From Pseudomonadota bacterium (GTDB lineage: Bacteria; Pseudomonadota; Alphaproteobacteria; Rhizobiales; Xanthobacteraceae): a DNA stretch of 17,408 nt. How positions within the stretch are numbered: the first letter of the stretch is position 1; each line of letters begins with the position of its first letter. The stretch covers positions 1 through 17,408 of the forward strand of contig JAEXXW010000019.1 in the NCBI GenBank assembly GCA_023405565.1, read 5' to 3'. This document shows, one piece after another, positions 1 through 11,275 of this stretch. Both the position numbers and the translations under genes were made by a program. The notes below the pieces were generated by a model. It was not told where the DNA came from and did not search any database. It saw only the letters and a program-made list of their open reading frames with translations.

Positions 1-1
1 T

Positions 2-379
2 GATTTTTTGTTGAGTCCGGGGGCCCCCATTCCGCTTTTAAGCTGGCCTCACGGCATATCCGATCAGGCCGCCATTGAGGCGCTGGAAACCGCCGGCATG
101 CAATATGTCATCGTTTTCGTTGCCTCCGATCTGGCGGCACAGCTTGCGGCCCTGAATTCCAAAATCGGCTACTTCGTTTTGCCGGAACGCGTTGTCCCTG
201 CCGATTTGAAAATCGCGCGTGAGCATTATCTGCCGCCACTGTCGAGCTACGAGGCCGGAATCTATATCCGTGAAGGCCTGGAGGCGTCCAAGTCGGTTCT
301 GACGATGGCGGAAATCATGGTGAATGTCATTGGCCCCAAAACGGGCAACCCTTTCATCAAACCTAAGGAGCGCGTGTGA
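2..379 (+). CDS. LysR-type regulator, C-terminal fragment (5' truncated by window edge)
   Basis: The reading frame is open to the left edge, so this is the 3' part of a longer gene; the first TTG at base 8 is not likely to be the true start. About 125 residues are visible. They resemble the second half of a LysR-family substrate-binding domain: a 'PIPLLSWPHG' strand, an 'AAIEALETAG' helix, then 'IGYFVLPERVVPADL' and 'LPPLSSYEAGIYIR'. In intact LysR proteins this region forms the effector-binding subdomain that controls a promoter through an N-terminal helix-turn-helix, which is not in the window. The gene ends 14 nt before the stop of the convergent bolA. The family call is by pattern only; the target genes cannot be told. 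Confidence 0.62.
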   Translation, partial: DFLLSPGAPIPLLSWPHGISDQAAIEALETAGMQYVIVFVASDLAAQLAALNSKIGYFVLPERVVPADLKIAREHYLPPLSSYEAGIYIREGLEASKSVLTMAEIMVNVIGPKTGNPFIKPKERV

Positions 380-393
380 TTCAAACAACGCGC

Positions 394-666
394 TTATTGC
401 CCTTCGCCGGGGGCGGCGGCATGAATCGCCAGTGCGTGTACGCCGTCCGCCAGTTCCGCGGCCAGCGCGGCGTTGATCGAGCGGTGCCGCTCGATACGTG
501 ACTTGCCGCGGAAGGCCTCCGACACAATATAGACGCGGTAATGCGTTTCCCCGCCCGGCCTGTGCCCGGCATGACCAGCATGCAGGTGTGACTCGTCTTC
601 CACACGAAGGCTTTCCGGTGCGAAAGCTTCCGTCAATTTCTTCGTGATGACATCTTTGGTCTGCAT
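394..666 (-). CDS. bolA: BolA family protein
   Basis: This small protein of 90 residues is recognised by 'DESHLHAGHAGHRPGGETH' followed by 'YRVYIVSEAFRGKSRIERH' and 'SINAALAAELADGVHALAI', the class II KH-like fold of BolA. BolA proteins work with monothiol glutaredoxins in iron-sulfur cluster handling, and some bind DNA; the His in the S-R-I-E-R-H-R segment is the conserved one. I chose the ATG at 664-666 rather than the in-frame TTG at 682-684, because the family normally starts with a short helix as in 'MQTKDVITKKL'. It is convergent with the LysR fragment and divergent from the J-domain gene across 146 bp. On the minus strand a TTGACA occurs in that gap, but without a good -10. Confidence 0.9.
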   Translation of the reverse strand: MQTKDVITKKLTEAFAPESLRVEDESHLHAGHAGHRPGGETHYRVYIVSEAFRGKSRIERHRSINAALAAELADGVHALAIHAAAPGEGQ

Positions 667-812
667 GGCTGCTTGACTCTGCAACGCACGGCCGCTTTAG
701 GGCTCCGTGCTTTAAGAAAATCGATCCGGCGCATCAAGGTTGTCAGAACGGTATTGATCCGCGAAATGTCAAGTCTTGAAGGTTGGCGCGTAAAGTCAGC
801 ATACTCACAGCA

Positions 813-1430
813 ATGAAGTTTGATTCACCATTCTTTGACCGTATCCGGGTCAAGCCCGGCGAGGATCGTCGTCCGCGCAAGGCTGAGCAGGCCTGCGAAT
901 GGGCTGGCTGCAAGAAGGAAGGAACGCATCGCGCGCCGAAGGGTCGCGGTCGCGAGAAGGATTATTGGCATTACTGCCTCGATCACGTCCGGGAGTACAA
1001 CCAGTCCTACAATTTCTTCCAGGGCATGAGCGACGACGACGTTCGCAAGTACCAGAAGGACGCCCTGACCGGCCACCGGCCGACCTGGAAGATGGGAACG
1101 GGCAACAAGCAGGACGATCCGGGGCGCTTCTACGCCGAAAACGGGATCGATCCATTTGCCATGTACCGCGAACTGGGCGGCGAAGGCCGCGCCTCGGCGC
1201 GCGCGAAGGCCAAGATCGAGGAAGGCCGCACCATCCGCAATGCCGAGCGCAAGGCTTTCAACACGATGGGCCTTGAGGTCAGTGCCTCGCGGGTGGAGAT
1301 TAAGGCCAAATTTCATGAGCTCGTGAAGCGGCACCATCCCGACAGCAACGGCGGTGACCGCTCGACCGAAGACCGGCTGATCGAGATCATCCAAGCCTAT
1401 AATTATCTCAAATCGGTCGGTTTTTGCTGA
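813..1430 (+). CDS. J-domain (DnaJ-like) protein with N-terminal Cys/His cluster
   Basis: The 205-residue protein carries a J domain at its C-terminus (about 146-201). The diagnostic HPD tripeptide is at 175-177 within 'KRHHPDSNGGD', followed by the last J-domain helix ending in 'AYNYLKSVGF'. J domains stimulate the ATPase of a DnaK-type Hsp70; the client is unknown. The N-terminal half has C28, C33, C55 and H58 (C-x4-C and C-x2-H) around a basic patch, a possible zinc site. I chose the ATG at 813 because the family begins with 'KFDSPFFDRIRVKP'; a TTG at 783 would add ten unlikely residues. No G/F-rich or DnaJ zinc-finger region is present, so this is not DnaJ itself. It stands upstream of cobS with a 215-bp gap. 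Confidence 0.88.
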   Translation: MKFDSPFFDRIRVKPGEDRRPRKAEQACEWAGCKKEGTHRAPKGRGREKDYWHYCLDHVREYNQSYNFFQGMSDDDVRKYQKDALTGHRPTWKMGTGNKQDDPGRFYAENGIDPFAMYRELGGEGRASARAKAKIEEGRTIRNAERKAFNTMGLEVSASRVEIKAKFHELVKRHHPDSNGGDRSTEDRLIEIIQAYNYLKSVGFC

Positions 1431-1518
1431 CGGGACGTTATTTTCGTTGCTTTGCCGGCACGGCAAACCAGCCCAGCCTTTCAGGAAGCCCTTGAAATCC
1501 CTATCTTATCGGGAACCA

Positions 1519-1557
1519 TTCGCGTTCAGAAACGCGAAGCGGGTTTCGCCCGGCTTC
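1519..1557. repeat. Overlapping hairpins between J-domain gene and cobS
   Basis: A 7-bp perfect inverted repeat (1519-1525 with 1532-1538) is followed by a second one sharing its right arm: 1536-1543 with 1549-1557, allowing one bulged G. The two stems are mutually exclusive because both use 1536-1538. No T-run follows, so it is a weak candidate for intrinsic termination. It may be a small interspersed palindrome. Nothing else, including a cobalamin riboswitch box, is visible in 1431-1645. Confidence 0.45.
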
Positions 1558-1645
1558 GCCTTTCTGCTAAGTTGGCGGCGATAATCGATTTGCCAACCTG
1601 ATAGCGTCATGCGCGCCTGGTTCTGGCCGGCGCCACGGAGAAACA

Positions 1646-2644
1646 ATGGCTACTGCAAGTGAAGAGATTGTCCAGGGTCCTGGCGGCCTGCCCGACATGA
1701 AGGTGTCGGTGCGGCAGGTCTTCGGTATCGATTCCGATCTGGAAGTGCCGGCCTATTCCGAGCCCGATCCGCATGTTCCCGATCTCGATCCGGATTATCT
1801 GTTCGATCGTCCGACCACGCTGGCCATCCTTGCCGGTTTTGCCCGCAATCGCCGCGTGATGGTCACCGGCTATCATGGCACCGGCAAATCGACCCATATT
1901 GAACAGGTCGCGGCGCGCCTGAACTGGCCGTGCGTGCGCGTCAACCTCGACAGCCATATCAGCCGCGTGGATCTGGTCGGCAAGGACGCGATCGTCATTC
2001 GCGACGGCCTTCAGGTCACCGAATTCCGCGACGGCATCCTGCCATGGGCGCTGCAGAACAACATCGCCATGTGCTTCGACGAATATGACGCCGGCCGTCC
2101 CGACGTGATGTTCGTGATTCAGCGTGTTCTGGAGCAATCCGGCCGTCTGACATTGCTCGACCAGAACAAGGTGATCCGCCCGCATCCGGCCTTCCGGCTG
2201 TTCGCCACCGCCAACACGGTCGGTCTCGGCGACACCACCGGCCTTTATCACGGCACGCAGCAGATCAACCAGGGTCAGATGGATCGCTGGTCGATCGTGA
2301 CGACGCTGAATTATCTGCCGCACGACAAGGAAGTCGAGATCGTGCTGGCCAAGGCCAAGCATTACCGCAACGAGGAAGGCCGCGATATCGTCAGCAAGAT
2401 GGTGCGGATTGCCGACCTGACCCGCAATGCCTTCATGAATGGTGATCTGTCGACGGTCATGAGCCCGCGCACGGTGATTACCTGGGCGGAAAATGCCGAC
2501 ATCTTCGGCGATGTCGGCTTTGCCTTCCGCGTGACCTTCGTCAACAAATGCGACGAACTCGAGCGGCCGATCGTGGCTGAATTCTATCAGCGCAGCTTCG
2601 GGCAGGAATTGCCGGAATCCTCGCTGAATGTGGCGTTGACGTAA
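1646..2644 (+). CDS. cobS: Aerobic cobaltochelatase subunit CobS (AAA+ ATPase)
   Basis: CobS is the AAA+ ATPase subunit of the cytoplasmic CobN-CobS-CobT complex, which inserts Co2+ into hydrogenobyrinic acid a,c-diamide in the aerobic vitamin B12 pathway. The 332-residue length fits. The N-terminal segment '[20 protein letters not shown]' is typical. The Walker A is 'GYHGTGKS' at 75-82, the Walker B is 'MCFDEYDAG' at 142-150, and a sensor-1 strand is 'FRLFATANT' at 183-191. The ATG at 1646 has GGAG at 1637-1640. cobT follows on the same strand after an interspersed palindrome. The large subunit gene cobN is not in the window, which is common because cobN usually sits in the cob biosynthetic cluster. 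Confidence 0.96.
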   Translation: MATASEEIVQGPGGLPDMKVSVRQVFGIDSDLEVPAYSEPDPHVPDLDPDYLFDRPTTLAILAGFARNRRVMVTGYHGTGKSTHIEQVAARLNWPCVRVNLDSHISRVDLVGKDAIVIRDGLQVTEFRDGILPWALQNNIAMCFDEYDAGRPDVMFVIQRVLEQSGRLTLLDQNKVIRPHPAFRLFATANTVGLGDTTGLYHGTQQINQGQMDRWSIVTTLNYLPHDKEVEIVLAKAKHYRNEEGRDIVSKMVRIADLTRNAFMNGDLSTVMSPRTVITWAENADIFGDVGFAFRVTFVNKCDELERPIVAEFYQRSFGQELPESSLNVALT

Positions 2645-2650
2645 CGTAGC

Positions 2651-2745
2651 AGTCGTCCCCGCGAAGGCGGGGACCCGCGTGATCAAGCGAGTAGTGGCTA
2701 TGGGTTCCGGGCCTTGCTCGCTCCGCTCGGTCACCCGGAACGACT
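2651..2745. repeat. REP-like palindromic interspersed element between cobS and cobT
   Basis: The 95-bp element is bounded by the inverted ends AGTCGT (2651-2656) and ACGACT (2740-2745). Its left part is a perfect 7-bp hairpin with a GAAG loop (2656-2662 with 2667-2673). Its right part has an 8-bp inverted repeat GTTCCGGG/CCCGGAAC (2704-2711 with 2734-2741). The 'GTCGTCCCCGCGAAGGCGGG' type of sequence is a familiar kind of extragenic palindrome in rhizobia and relatives (from memory, not searched). It fills nearly the whole gap and ends 12 nt before the cobT start. Confidence 0.7.
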
Positions 2746-2757
2746 GAAGCTGAAACA

Positions 2758-4665
2758 ATGTCCTCGAACTACAAAGCGAAGCCGTCTCCGAAAGAATCGC
2801 CCGCCGAACCGTTCAAACGGGCGGTGACGGGATGTTTGCGCGCGATCGCCAAGAAGCCCGAGATCGAAGTCGCGTTCGCGGCTGAGCGGCCGGGGCTTGT
2901 CGGCGGCAAAGTGCGTTTGCCGGAGCCGGCGCGCAAGCTGACACGCGGGGAGGCTGCCATCGTGCGCGGCCATGCCGACGCCATCGCGTTGAAGCTCGCG
3001 TGCCACGATCCCAATATTCATCGCAAACTGATCCCGGGCGGCCAGCAGGCGCGGGCCGTTTTCGATGCCGTCGAGCAGGCGCGGGTGGAGGCGATCGGTT
3101 CGCGACGCATGGCGGGCATTGCCAAGAATCTGACGGCGATGCTCGATGACAAATTCCACCGCGGCAAGTTCGATGACATCACCGATCGGGCCGATGCGCC
3201 GATCGAGGAGGCCGTTGCCATGATGGTGCGCGAGCGCCTGACCGGTCAGACGCCGCCGCCCGCTGCGAAAAAGCTTGTCGATCTGTGGCGGCCGATCATC
3301 GAGGACAGGGCCGGTAAAGGGCTCGATCGGCTCGAATACCTGATCGACGATCAGGCGCGCTTTGGCGATGCCATTCACGATCTGCTCGACTCGCTCGACA
3401 TGGGCGAGGATCGCAATCGCGATTCAGAGGAGGATGACGAGGAGTCCGAGCAGAGCGAGGACGATCGCAGCCAGAATGAGGACGGCGAGCAGGGCGAGTC
3501 GTCGGAGTCCGAAGACATGCAACGCATGTCTGTCGAGGAGGCGGAAGCATCCTCCGAGGACGCTGAGGATGCGCAGGCAGAAGCCATGGATGCGCCAAGC
3601 TCGGACATGAGCGACGACGCCGACATGGGCGATTCCGAAACGCCGTCCGAACCGTGGCGGCCGCGCGGCGGCCACAACGAGTATCGCGGGCCGGAATACG
3701 GTGCCTTTGTCACCAAATTCGACGAGGAGATTGCAGCGGAAGATCTGTGCGAGCCGGAGGAACTGGATCGCCTGCGCAGCTATCTCGACAAGCAATTGTC
3801 GCATCTGCAGGGCGTGGTCGCCCGTCTCGCCAACCGGCTCCAGCGTCGCCTGATGGCGCAGCAAAACCGGGCCTGGGAATTCGATCTTGAAGAGGGCATC
3901 CTCGATCCGGCACGTTTATCGCGCATCATCATCGATCCGATGCATCCGCTCTCGTTCAAACGTGAGAAGGACACGAATTTCCGCGATACCGTCGTGACCT
4001 TGCTCCTGGATAATTCCGGTTCGATGCGCGGCCGGCCGATCACGGTTGCCGCGACCTGTGCCGATATTCTCGCGCGTACACTGGAGCGTTGCGGCGTCAA
4101 GGTCGAGATTCTCGGTTTCACGACGCGGGCCTGGAAAGGCGGGCAATCGCGCGAGGCGTGGCTCGCCGCCGGCAAACCGCCAAATCCCGGTCGCCTGAAC
4201 GACCTGCGCCACATCATCTACAAGTCGGCCGATGCGCCATGGCGGCGCGCGCGCAAGAATCTTGGCCTGATGATGCGCGAGGGCCTGTTGAAGGAGAATA
4301 TCGACGGTGAAGCGCTGAACTGGGCCTATCGCCGCTTGCTGGCGCGGCCCGAGCAGCGCCGTATCCTGATGATGATTTCGGACGGTGCGCCGGTCGACGA
4401 TTCAACATTGTCGGTCAATTCGGGCAATTATCTCGAACGGCACCTGCGCTGGATCATCGAGGAAATCGAGACTCGTTCGCCGATTGAATTGATCGCCATC
4501 GGCATCGGTCACGACGTGACGCGCTATTATCGCCGTGCAGTCACGATCGTCGATGCCGAGGAGCTTGGCGGTGCCATGACCGAGAAGCTTGCCGAATTGT
4601 TCGAGGAAGGCCACGGCGAGCCTATCGTCCCGCGGCGAGCAACGCCACGCAGGCTGCATTCGTGA
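2758..4665 (+). CDS. cobT: Aerobic cobaltochelatase subunit CobT (VWA domain)
   Basis: CobT pairs with CobS as the chaperone-like component of aerobic cobaltochelatase; its VWA domain is thought to link the ATPase ring to CobN. The 635-residue protein has an N-terminal CobT domain (about 15-215), then a very acidic low-complexity linker (about 216-297, mostly D, E and S). The C-terminal VWA domain has the metal-ion-dependent adhesion motif D418-x-S420-x-S422 in 'LLLDNSGSM' and a further 'ISDGAP' with D542. The ATG at 2758 has only a weak purine stretch ('GAAGCTGAAACA') ahead because the palindromic element abuts it. The stop TGA overlaps the GTG start of the next gene. Pairing with cobS makes the call firm. 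Confidence 0.96.
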   Translation: MSSNYKAKPSPKESPAEPFKRAVTGCLRAIAKKPEIEVAFAAERPGLVGGKVRLPEPARKLTRGEAAIVRGHADAIALKLACHDPNIHRKLIPGGQQARAVFDAVEQARVEAIGSRRMAGIAKNLTAMLDDKFHRGKFDDITDRADAPIEEAVAMMVRERLTGQTPPPAAKKLVDLWRPIIEDRAGKGLDRLEYLIDDQARFGDAIHDLLDSLDMGEDRNRDSEEDDEESEQSEDDRSQNEDGEQGESSESEDMQRMSVEEAEASSEDAEDAQAEAMDAPSSDMSDDADMGDSETPSEPWRPRGGHNEYRGPEYGAFVTKFDEEIAAEDLCEPEELDRLRSYLDKQLSHLQGVVARLANRLQRRLMAQQNRAWEFDLEEGILDPARLSRIIIDPMHPLSFKREKDTNFRDTVVTLLLDNSGSMRGRPITVAATCADILARTLERCGVKVEILGFTTRAWKGGQSREAWLAAGKPPNPGRLNDLRHIIYKSADAPWRRARKNLGLMMREGLLKENIDGEALNWAYRRLLARPEQRRILMMISDGAPVDDSTLSVNSGNYLERHLRWIIEEIETRSPIELIAIGIGHDVTRYYRRAVTIVDAEELGGAMTEKLAELFEEGHGEPIVPRRATPRRLHS

Positions 4666-5702
4666 CGCAACGTCAGAAAGGCTGGGCGCTGCTGGTGGCA
4701 GCGCTTTTTTTGTTGTCCGTGGGGGCGTTCTTCGCTCAGGCACAAAATGCTGCGGGTGCGGCGGAAGCCGATGCGTCCGCGAAAATCGACATTCAGACGA
4801 GGCGCATTGACGCCTTCGATCCCCGCGAACCGGCGAAGAAGCAATTCGGCTCGTTGATCTTTCGCGGCGGTCTCGTGCTGGCGTCACCGCACAAGCAGTT
4901 CGGCGGTTTGTCGTCGATCCGCCTCGCCGCCAATGGCAGCAATTTTCTCGCGGTCACCGATCGCGGCTTCTGGGTTCGCGGGCGCATCACTTATCAGGGC
5001 GAAACTCCTGCTGGCGTCGCCGACGGTGAAATTGCGCCGATGCTCTACAGCGACGGGCGGCCGATCACCGCGCGCGGCTGGTACGATACCGAGGCGCTCG
5101 CCGAGGATGGTGGCTTTGCCTATGTCGCGCTGGAACGCGTCCATCGCATCCTGAAGTTTGACTATGCCAAGCGTGGATTGCTGGCACGGGCGACACTTGT
5201 TCCGACGCCGCCGGAAATGGCTAAATTGCCGAGCAATCGTGGTCTCGAATGCCTGCAGGTGATGCCGAAGGGCTCGCCGCTCGCCGGTGCGCTGATCGCT
5301 ATCTCGGAACGCGGCCTTGATGAGGCCAATAATATTCGCGGCTTTCTGATCGGCGGACCAAAGCCGGGCCTGTTTGCCGTCAAGCAAAGCGACGAGTTCG
5401 ATATCGTCGATTGCGCGGTTGGGCTGAACTCCGAATTGCTGATCCTGGAGCGATCCTTTTCGTGGCGTCGTGGTGTTGCGATGCGCATCCGCAGTGTCGC
5501 GTTGTCCGATATCGTGCCGGGCGCGGTGCTGGAAGGATCGAAGCTGATTTCGGCTGATATGGGTTACGAGATCGACAATATGGAAGGTCTCAGCGTCCAT
5601 CGCACGCCGAAGGGCGAAACCGTACTGACGCTCATTTCGGACGACAATTTCTCGATGCTTCAACGGACGATCCTGCTGCAATTCACGTTGCTGGATCGCT
5701 AA
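4662..5702 (+). CDS. Exported phytase-like esterase domain protein
   Basis: The 346-residue protein begins with a signal peptide: basic 'TQRQKG', a hydrophobic stretch '[20 protein letters not shown]', and likely cleavage near residues 26-28. The rest matches the 'esterase-like activity of phytase' family, a predicted beta-propeller, with '[20 protein letters not shown]', 'RGFWVRG', '[18 protein letters not shown]' and a late 'DNMEGLSV'. The family has been linked to phosphoester or ester hydrolysis, but the natural substrate is unknown. The start is GTG at 4662, overlapping the cobT stop by 4 nt (GTGA), which suggests translational coupling. There is no evident link between a periplasmic hydrolase and cobalt insertion, so the overlap may only reflect gene packing. 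Confidence 0.83.
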   Translation: MTQRQKGWALLVAALFLLSVGAFFAQAQNAAGAAEADASAKIDIQTRRIDAFDPREPAKKQFGSLIFRGGLVLASPHKQFGGLSSIRLAANGSNFLAVTDRGFWVRGRITYQGETPAGVADGEIAPMLYSDGRPITARGWYDTEALAEDGGFAYVALERVHRILKFDYAKRGLLARATLVPTPPEMAKLPSNRGLECLQVMPKGSPLAGALIAISERGLDEANNIRGFLIGGPKPGLFAVKQSDEFDIVDCAVGLNSELLILERSFSWRRGVAMRIRSVALSDIVPGAVLEGSKLISADMGYEIDNMEGLSVHRTPKGETVLTLISDDNFSMLQRTILLQFTLLDR

Positions 5703-5740
5703 AACGTCTTAGAGCGCTACGAAAGCTGACATGCAGGCAT

Positions 5741-5773
5741 AAAAAAGCGATCGCCCGCTTTCGCGGGCGATCG
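5741..5773 (-). terminator. Rho-independent terminator of rpmB
   Basis: A perfect 11-bp stem (5748-5758 with 5763-5773) with a four-base loop is followed on the minus strand by six T (5746-5741). It lies 25 bp past the rpmB stop. On the plus strand no T-run follows the stem, so it would serve the convergent phytase-like gene only weakly. Confidence 0.92.
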
Positions 5774-5797
5774 GTAAATCGCAATTGAAGCCGAACG

Positions 5798-6088
5798 TCA
5801 GCTCGCGGCGGCGAGCTTCTTTTCCAGCGCGCGTTTCAGCTCAAGCGCCTTCGGCGACAGCTCGGCGTCCTTCGCCTTTGCCAAGAACGCATCCAAGCCG
5901 CCGCGATGGTCGACCGTCTTCAGCGCATTGGCCGAAATACGGAAGCGCACCGAGCGATTGAGCGCGTCAGAGGTCAGCGTCACGTTGACGAGATTCGGCA
6001 GGAACCGCCGCTTGGTTTTGCGGTTCGAATGGCTCACCTTGTGACCGGTCTGTGCCGATTTGCCGGTCAGGTCGCAGGTTCGCGACAT
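5798..6088 (-). CDS. rpmB: 50S ribosomal protein L28
   Basis: L28 is a small basic protein of the large ribosomal subunit. The 96-residue product begins '[20 protein letters not shown]' after the Met and continues with '[17 protein letters not shown]', '[20 protein letters not shown]', then a lysine-rich helix; all are family hallmarks. The ATG at 6086-6088 is chosen over the TTG two codons earlier. AGGA lies 7 nt upstream of this ATG, and L28 proteins start Met-Ser-Arg. The gene is monocistronic, with its own near-consensus promoter and a strong terminator, and it is convergent with the phytase-like gene. Confidence 0.97.
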   Translation of the reverse strand: MSRTCDLTGKSAQTGHKVSHSNRKTKRRFLPNLVNVTLTSDALNRSVRFRISANALKTVDHRGGLDAFLAKAKDAELSPKALELKRALEKKLAAAS

Positions 6089-6113
6089 GGTCAAATCCTA
6101 ATAGTTCGGGGCC

Positions 6114-6127
6114 GCGCCAAAAGGCGC
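6114..6127 (-). other. Small hairpin in the rpmB 5' leader
   Basis: GCGCC/GGCGC (6114-6118 with 6123-6127) with an AAAA loop on the plus strand lies between the predicted rpmB promoter and the start codon. It could be a simple leader structure. No link to ribosomal-protein feedback can be shown from five base pairs. Confidence 0.3.
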
Positions 6128-6161
6128 AAAGGCCATGATGGTATGTCTGCTAGGCCGCGGA

Positions 6162-6190
6162 CGTATAAAGAGGCCGGGCCGGGGCGTCAA
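6162..6190 (-). promoter_or_regulatory. Sigma-70-type promoter of rpmB
   Basis: On the minus strand, TTGACG (6190-6185) and TATACG (6167-6162) are separated by exactly 17 bp. This predicts a transcript start near 6155 and a leader of about 65 nt before the rpmB ATG. It is the best promoter match seen in the window. Confidence 0.72.
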
Positions 6191-6286
6191 GGCGCGGACC
6201 ACACAATCGGCGTATTGGTCGCGAATCGTATGGTTCCGGTGGGGCCCTGCCGACCACTACTCCGCGCCGGCCGATGAGGGTACCGG

Positions 6287-7126
6287 GTGTCGTTTCGACG
6301 GAAGAATATCAACCTGATCCTGCTTGCGGGAGCTCTTTTGGGGCTTGCGGGAGCTGATTTTGCGCATGCCCAGGCCAAACTCGATGCCCGCTATGCCGTT
6401 ACCCTGGGCGGAATCAAGCTTGGCGAGGGGGCCTGGGCTGTCGATGTTGGCGAGGACCGTTTTTCCGCTGAGGCCAGCGGGGCGACATCCGGTGTGGCCC
6501 GCATTTTCAGTTCGGGGCGGGGGAACGGTTTCTCCCGTGGTGCCATCAAGAACGACCAGTTCGTTCCGGCCAAATACGCTATATCGATCAGAAGTGGCAA
6601 AAAAGGCGAGGATCTGCGCCTGACGCTCGATGGCGGCGCCGTCAAGGAGGTTTCGATCGTCCCGCCCTGGCCGGAGCCGCCGGACCGCGTTCCGGTGACA
6701 GAGGCGCATCGGCGCAACGTGTTCGATCCTATGACCGGGTCGTTGCTCCGTGTGGCCGGCAATGGTGAGCTGATGAAACCGGAGGTTTGCCGCCAGCACA
6801 CACCAATCTTTGATGGCCGCATGCGTTATGATCTGACGCTCGCCTACAAGCGCATGGAGCAGGTGAAAGTGCCTGGTTATGAAGGCCCGGCCCTGGTTTG
6901 CGCGATCTACTTTGCGCCACTGGCCGGGCATGTCCCGACCCGGACGGCGATCAAGTATCTGGTCGATCAGCGCGACATGGAAACGTGGCTCGTGCCGATT
7001 GCGGGCACGCGCGTGATGGTGCCGATCCGGGTGCAGGTCCCGACGCCGCTCGGACTGGGCGTGATGGAGGCAACGGCCTTCAACGTCGTGCCGCAGCCCC
7101 GCCGTGCGAGCCTCAAAACGCAATAG
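6287..7126 (+). CDS. Exported DUF3108 domain protein
   Basis: The 279-residue protein starts with a signal peptide: 'SFRRKN', the hydrophobic 'INLILLAGALLGLAGADF', then 'AHAQA' with cleavage near residue 28 or 30. The mature part follows the DUF3108 pattern: 'ARYAVTLGGIKLGEGAWAVD', a beta-rich core, 'NVFDPMTGSLL', 'MRYDLTLAYKRMEQV', 'LVCAIYFAPLAGH' and a closing 'TPLGLGVMEATAFNVVP'. Proteins of this family are periplasmic or envelope proteins of unknown function in proteobacteria. The start is GTG at 6287 with a GAGGG-type ribosome site about 6 nt upstream. The gene is divergent from rpmB across 198 bp and stands alone before a 380-bp gene-free region. Confidence 0.85.
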   Translation: MSFRRKNINLILLAGALLGLAGADFAHAQAKLDARYAVTLGGIKLGEGAWAVDVGEDRFSAEASGATSGVARIFSSGRGNGFSRGAIKNDQFVPAKYAISIRSGKKGEDLRLTLDGGAVKEVSIVPPWPEPPDRVPVTEAHRRNVFDPMTGSLLRVAGNGELMKPEVCRQHTPIFDGRMRYDLTLAYKRMEQVKVPGYEGPALVCAIYFAPLAGHVPTRTAIKYLVDQRDMETWLVPIAGTRVMVPIRVQVPTPLGLGVMEATAFNVVPQPRRASLKTQ

Positions 7127-7506
7127 CGATCTTGTATTATCCCCATTCTTCTCCACATCCCTGTCGCTTGGCCGATGCTTGACTCTTTTGAATGATCCCG
7201 ACTCGCGCGCGTTCAGGACCGTGCCGCCTTCCGAGAGTTCGGAAGGTGTCGAAAAACACCCTATGTGGGGGAGTTTCTGAATTTCGTGCTATATATCGCG
7301 TGAACGAAGGCGAACGCCGTTCGAGTCCGCGATTCGGCCGCGATTCGTTCGAGACTCGTTCTGGGCGCTGCCGCGGCCGACCGGGAAAAGCGCTGAGGTG
7401 TTGCGTTGTGATACAGACCGGGCCATTGGTGGATGTGATCGCAACCGGAAGCATCTCCTGAAAGACGCATTCGCCCCTTCCTCATGCTTCGGTTTTCGGA
7501 TCGCTG
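7127..7506. other. Gene-free leader region before the helicase
   Basis: No convincing gene is seen in these 380 bp; the open frames here are arginine-rich and lack ribosome sites. Two adjoining hairpins stand out: a perfect 8-bp stem with GAGT loop (7227-7234 with 7239-7246), and GGTGT/ACACC (7245-7249 with 7256-7260). The second starts in the last bases of the first, so they could be alternatives. Downstream are a direct repeat CCGCGATTCG (7327-7336 and 7338-7347) and GTTCGAG repeated at 7319-7325 and 7346-7352. An extended -10 candidate lies at 7287-7295. The region probably holds the helicase promoter and a long 5' leader. Confidence 0.5.
7287..7295 (+). promoter_or_regulatory. Candidate extended -10 element upstream of helicase gene
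   Basis: TGCTATATA fits an extended -10 (TGn-TATAnT type) on the plus strand. No good -35 lies 16-18 bp upstream. If used, the helicase mRNA would have a leader of about 200 nt. This is a weak, motif-only call. Confidence 0.25.
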
Positions 7507-10824
<3,318 letters not shown>

Positions 10825-10827
10825 CGA

Positions 10828-11196
10828 TTGGACCGGCAGCGGATCGACAAATGGCTCTGGCATGCGCGCGTGGTGCGGACGCGCACAGCCGCTGCAGGGC
10901 TTGTCGAGGGCGGTTTGATTCGGGTGAATGGTGCGCGGATCGATGCGGCCAGCCGCGTGGTCCGTGCGGGCGACGTGGTCACGATTGCTTTCGACCCTGT
11001 CAAGGTACTGAAAGTGTTATGCTTTTCGGAGCGTCGCGGGTCTGCGACCGATGCCGCGGTTCTCTACGAAAACCTGAGCGTTGTTGCACCCGTCCGGGAC
11101 GAGGTGGCGCTAGAAGCCGAACCATCGGCCCGGCGTCCGAACAAACGTGAGAGGCGCGATCTTGTCAGACTGAAGCGGCCGGATTTTAAAGCTTGA
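10828..11196 (+). CDS. S4-domain RNA-binding protein (Hsp15/HslR-like)
   Basis: The 122-residue protein has an S4 RNA-binding domain at about 4-55: 'RIDKWLWHARVVRTRTAAAG', 'LVEGGLIRVNG' and 'VVRAGDVVTI'. The basic C-terminus is 'RRPNKRERRDLVRLKRPDF'. This layout is that of the heat-shock protein Hsp15 (HslR) family, which in E. coli binds stalled 50S subunits carrying peptidyl-tRNA. The start is TTG at 10828, only 3 nt after the helicase stop; AAGGAG lies at 10810-10815 inside the helicase gene, and no ATG gives the full domain. The tight spacing indicates one transcript with the helicase, placing two RNA-binding proteins together. Whether it answers to heat cannot be seen. Confidence 0.87.
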   Translation: MDRQRIDKWLWHARVVRTRTAAAGLVEGGLIRVNGARIDAASRVVRAGDVVTIAFDPVKVLKVLCFSERRGSATDAAVLYENLSVVAPVRDEVALEAEPSARRPNKRERRDLVRLKRPDFKA

Positions 11197-11275
11197 TGGT
11201 CCGCAAATGCAGTATCTTGCGCGGCGGTAACCCTTAAGCTAGGGACCAAAGGCTACGCGCTAGTCTGGAGTTAGA

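Noticed and set aside
685..812. Perfect TTGACA on the minus strand as bolA promoter
   Set aside because: No acceptable -10 lies 16-18 bp downstream, so it was not listed as a promoter.
1431..1645. Possible cobalamin riboswitch ahead of cobS
   Set aside because: No B12-box core was seen, and the region is short with only simple hairpins.
1607..2758. Long minus-strand open frame (383 codons) opposite cobS
   Set aside because: It is a shadow of the GC-rich cobS codons, with no family pattern or ribosome site; the plus frame is unmistakable.
7192..7461. Arg-rich open frame of 89 codons in the helicase leader
   Set aside because: It has no ribosome site or known pattern, and it crosses hairpins and direct repeats; probably noncoding.
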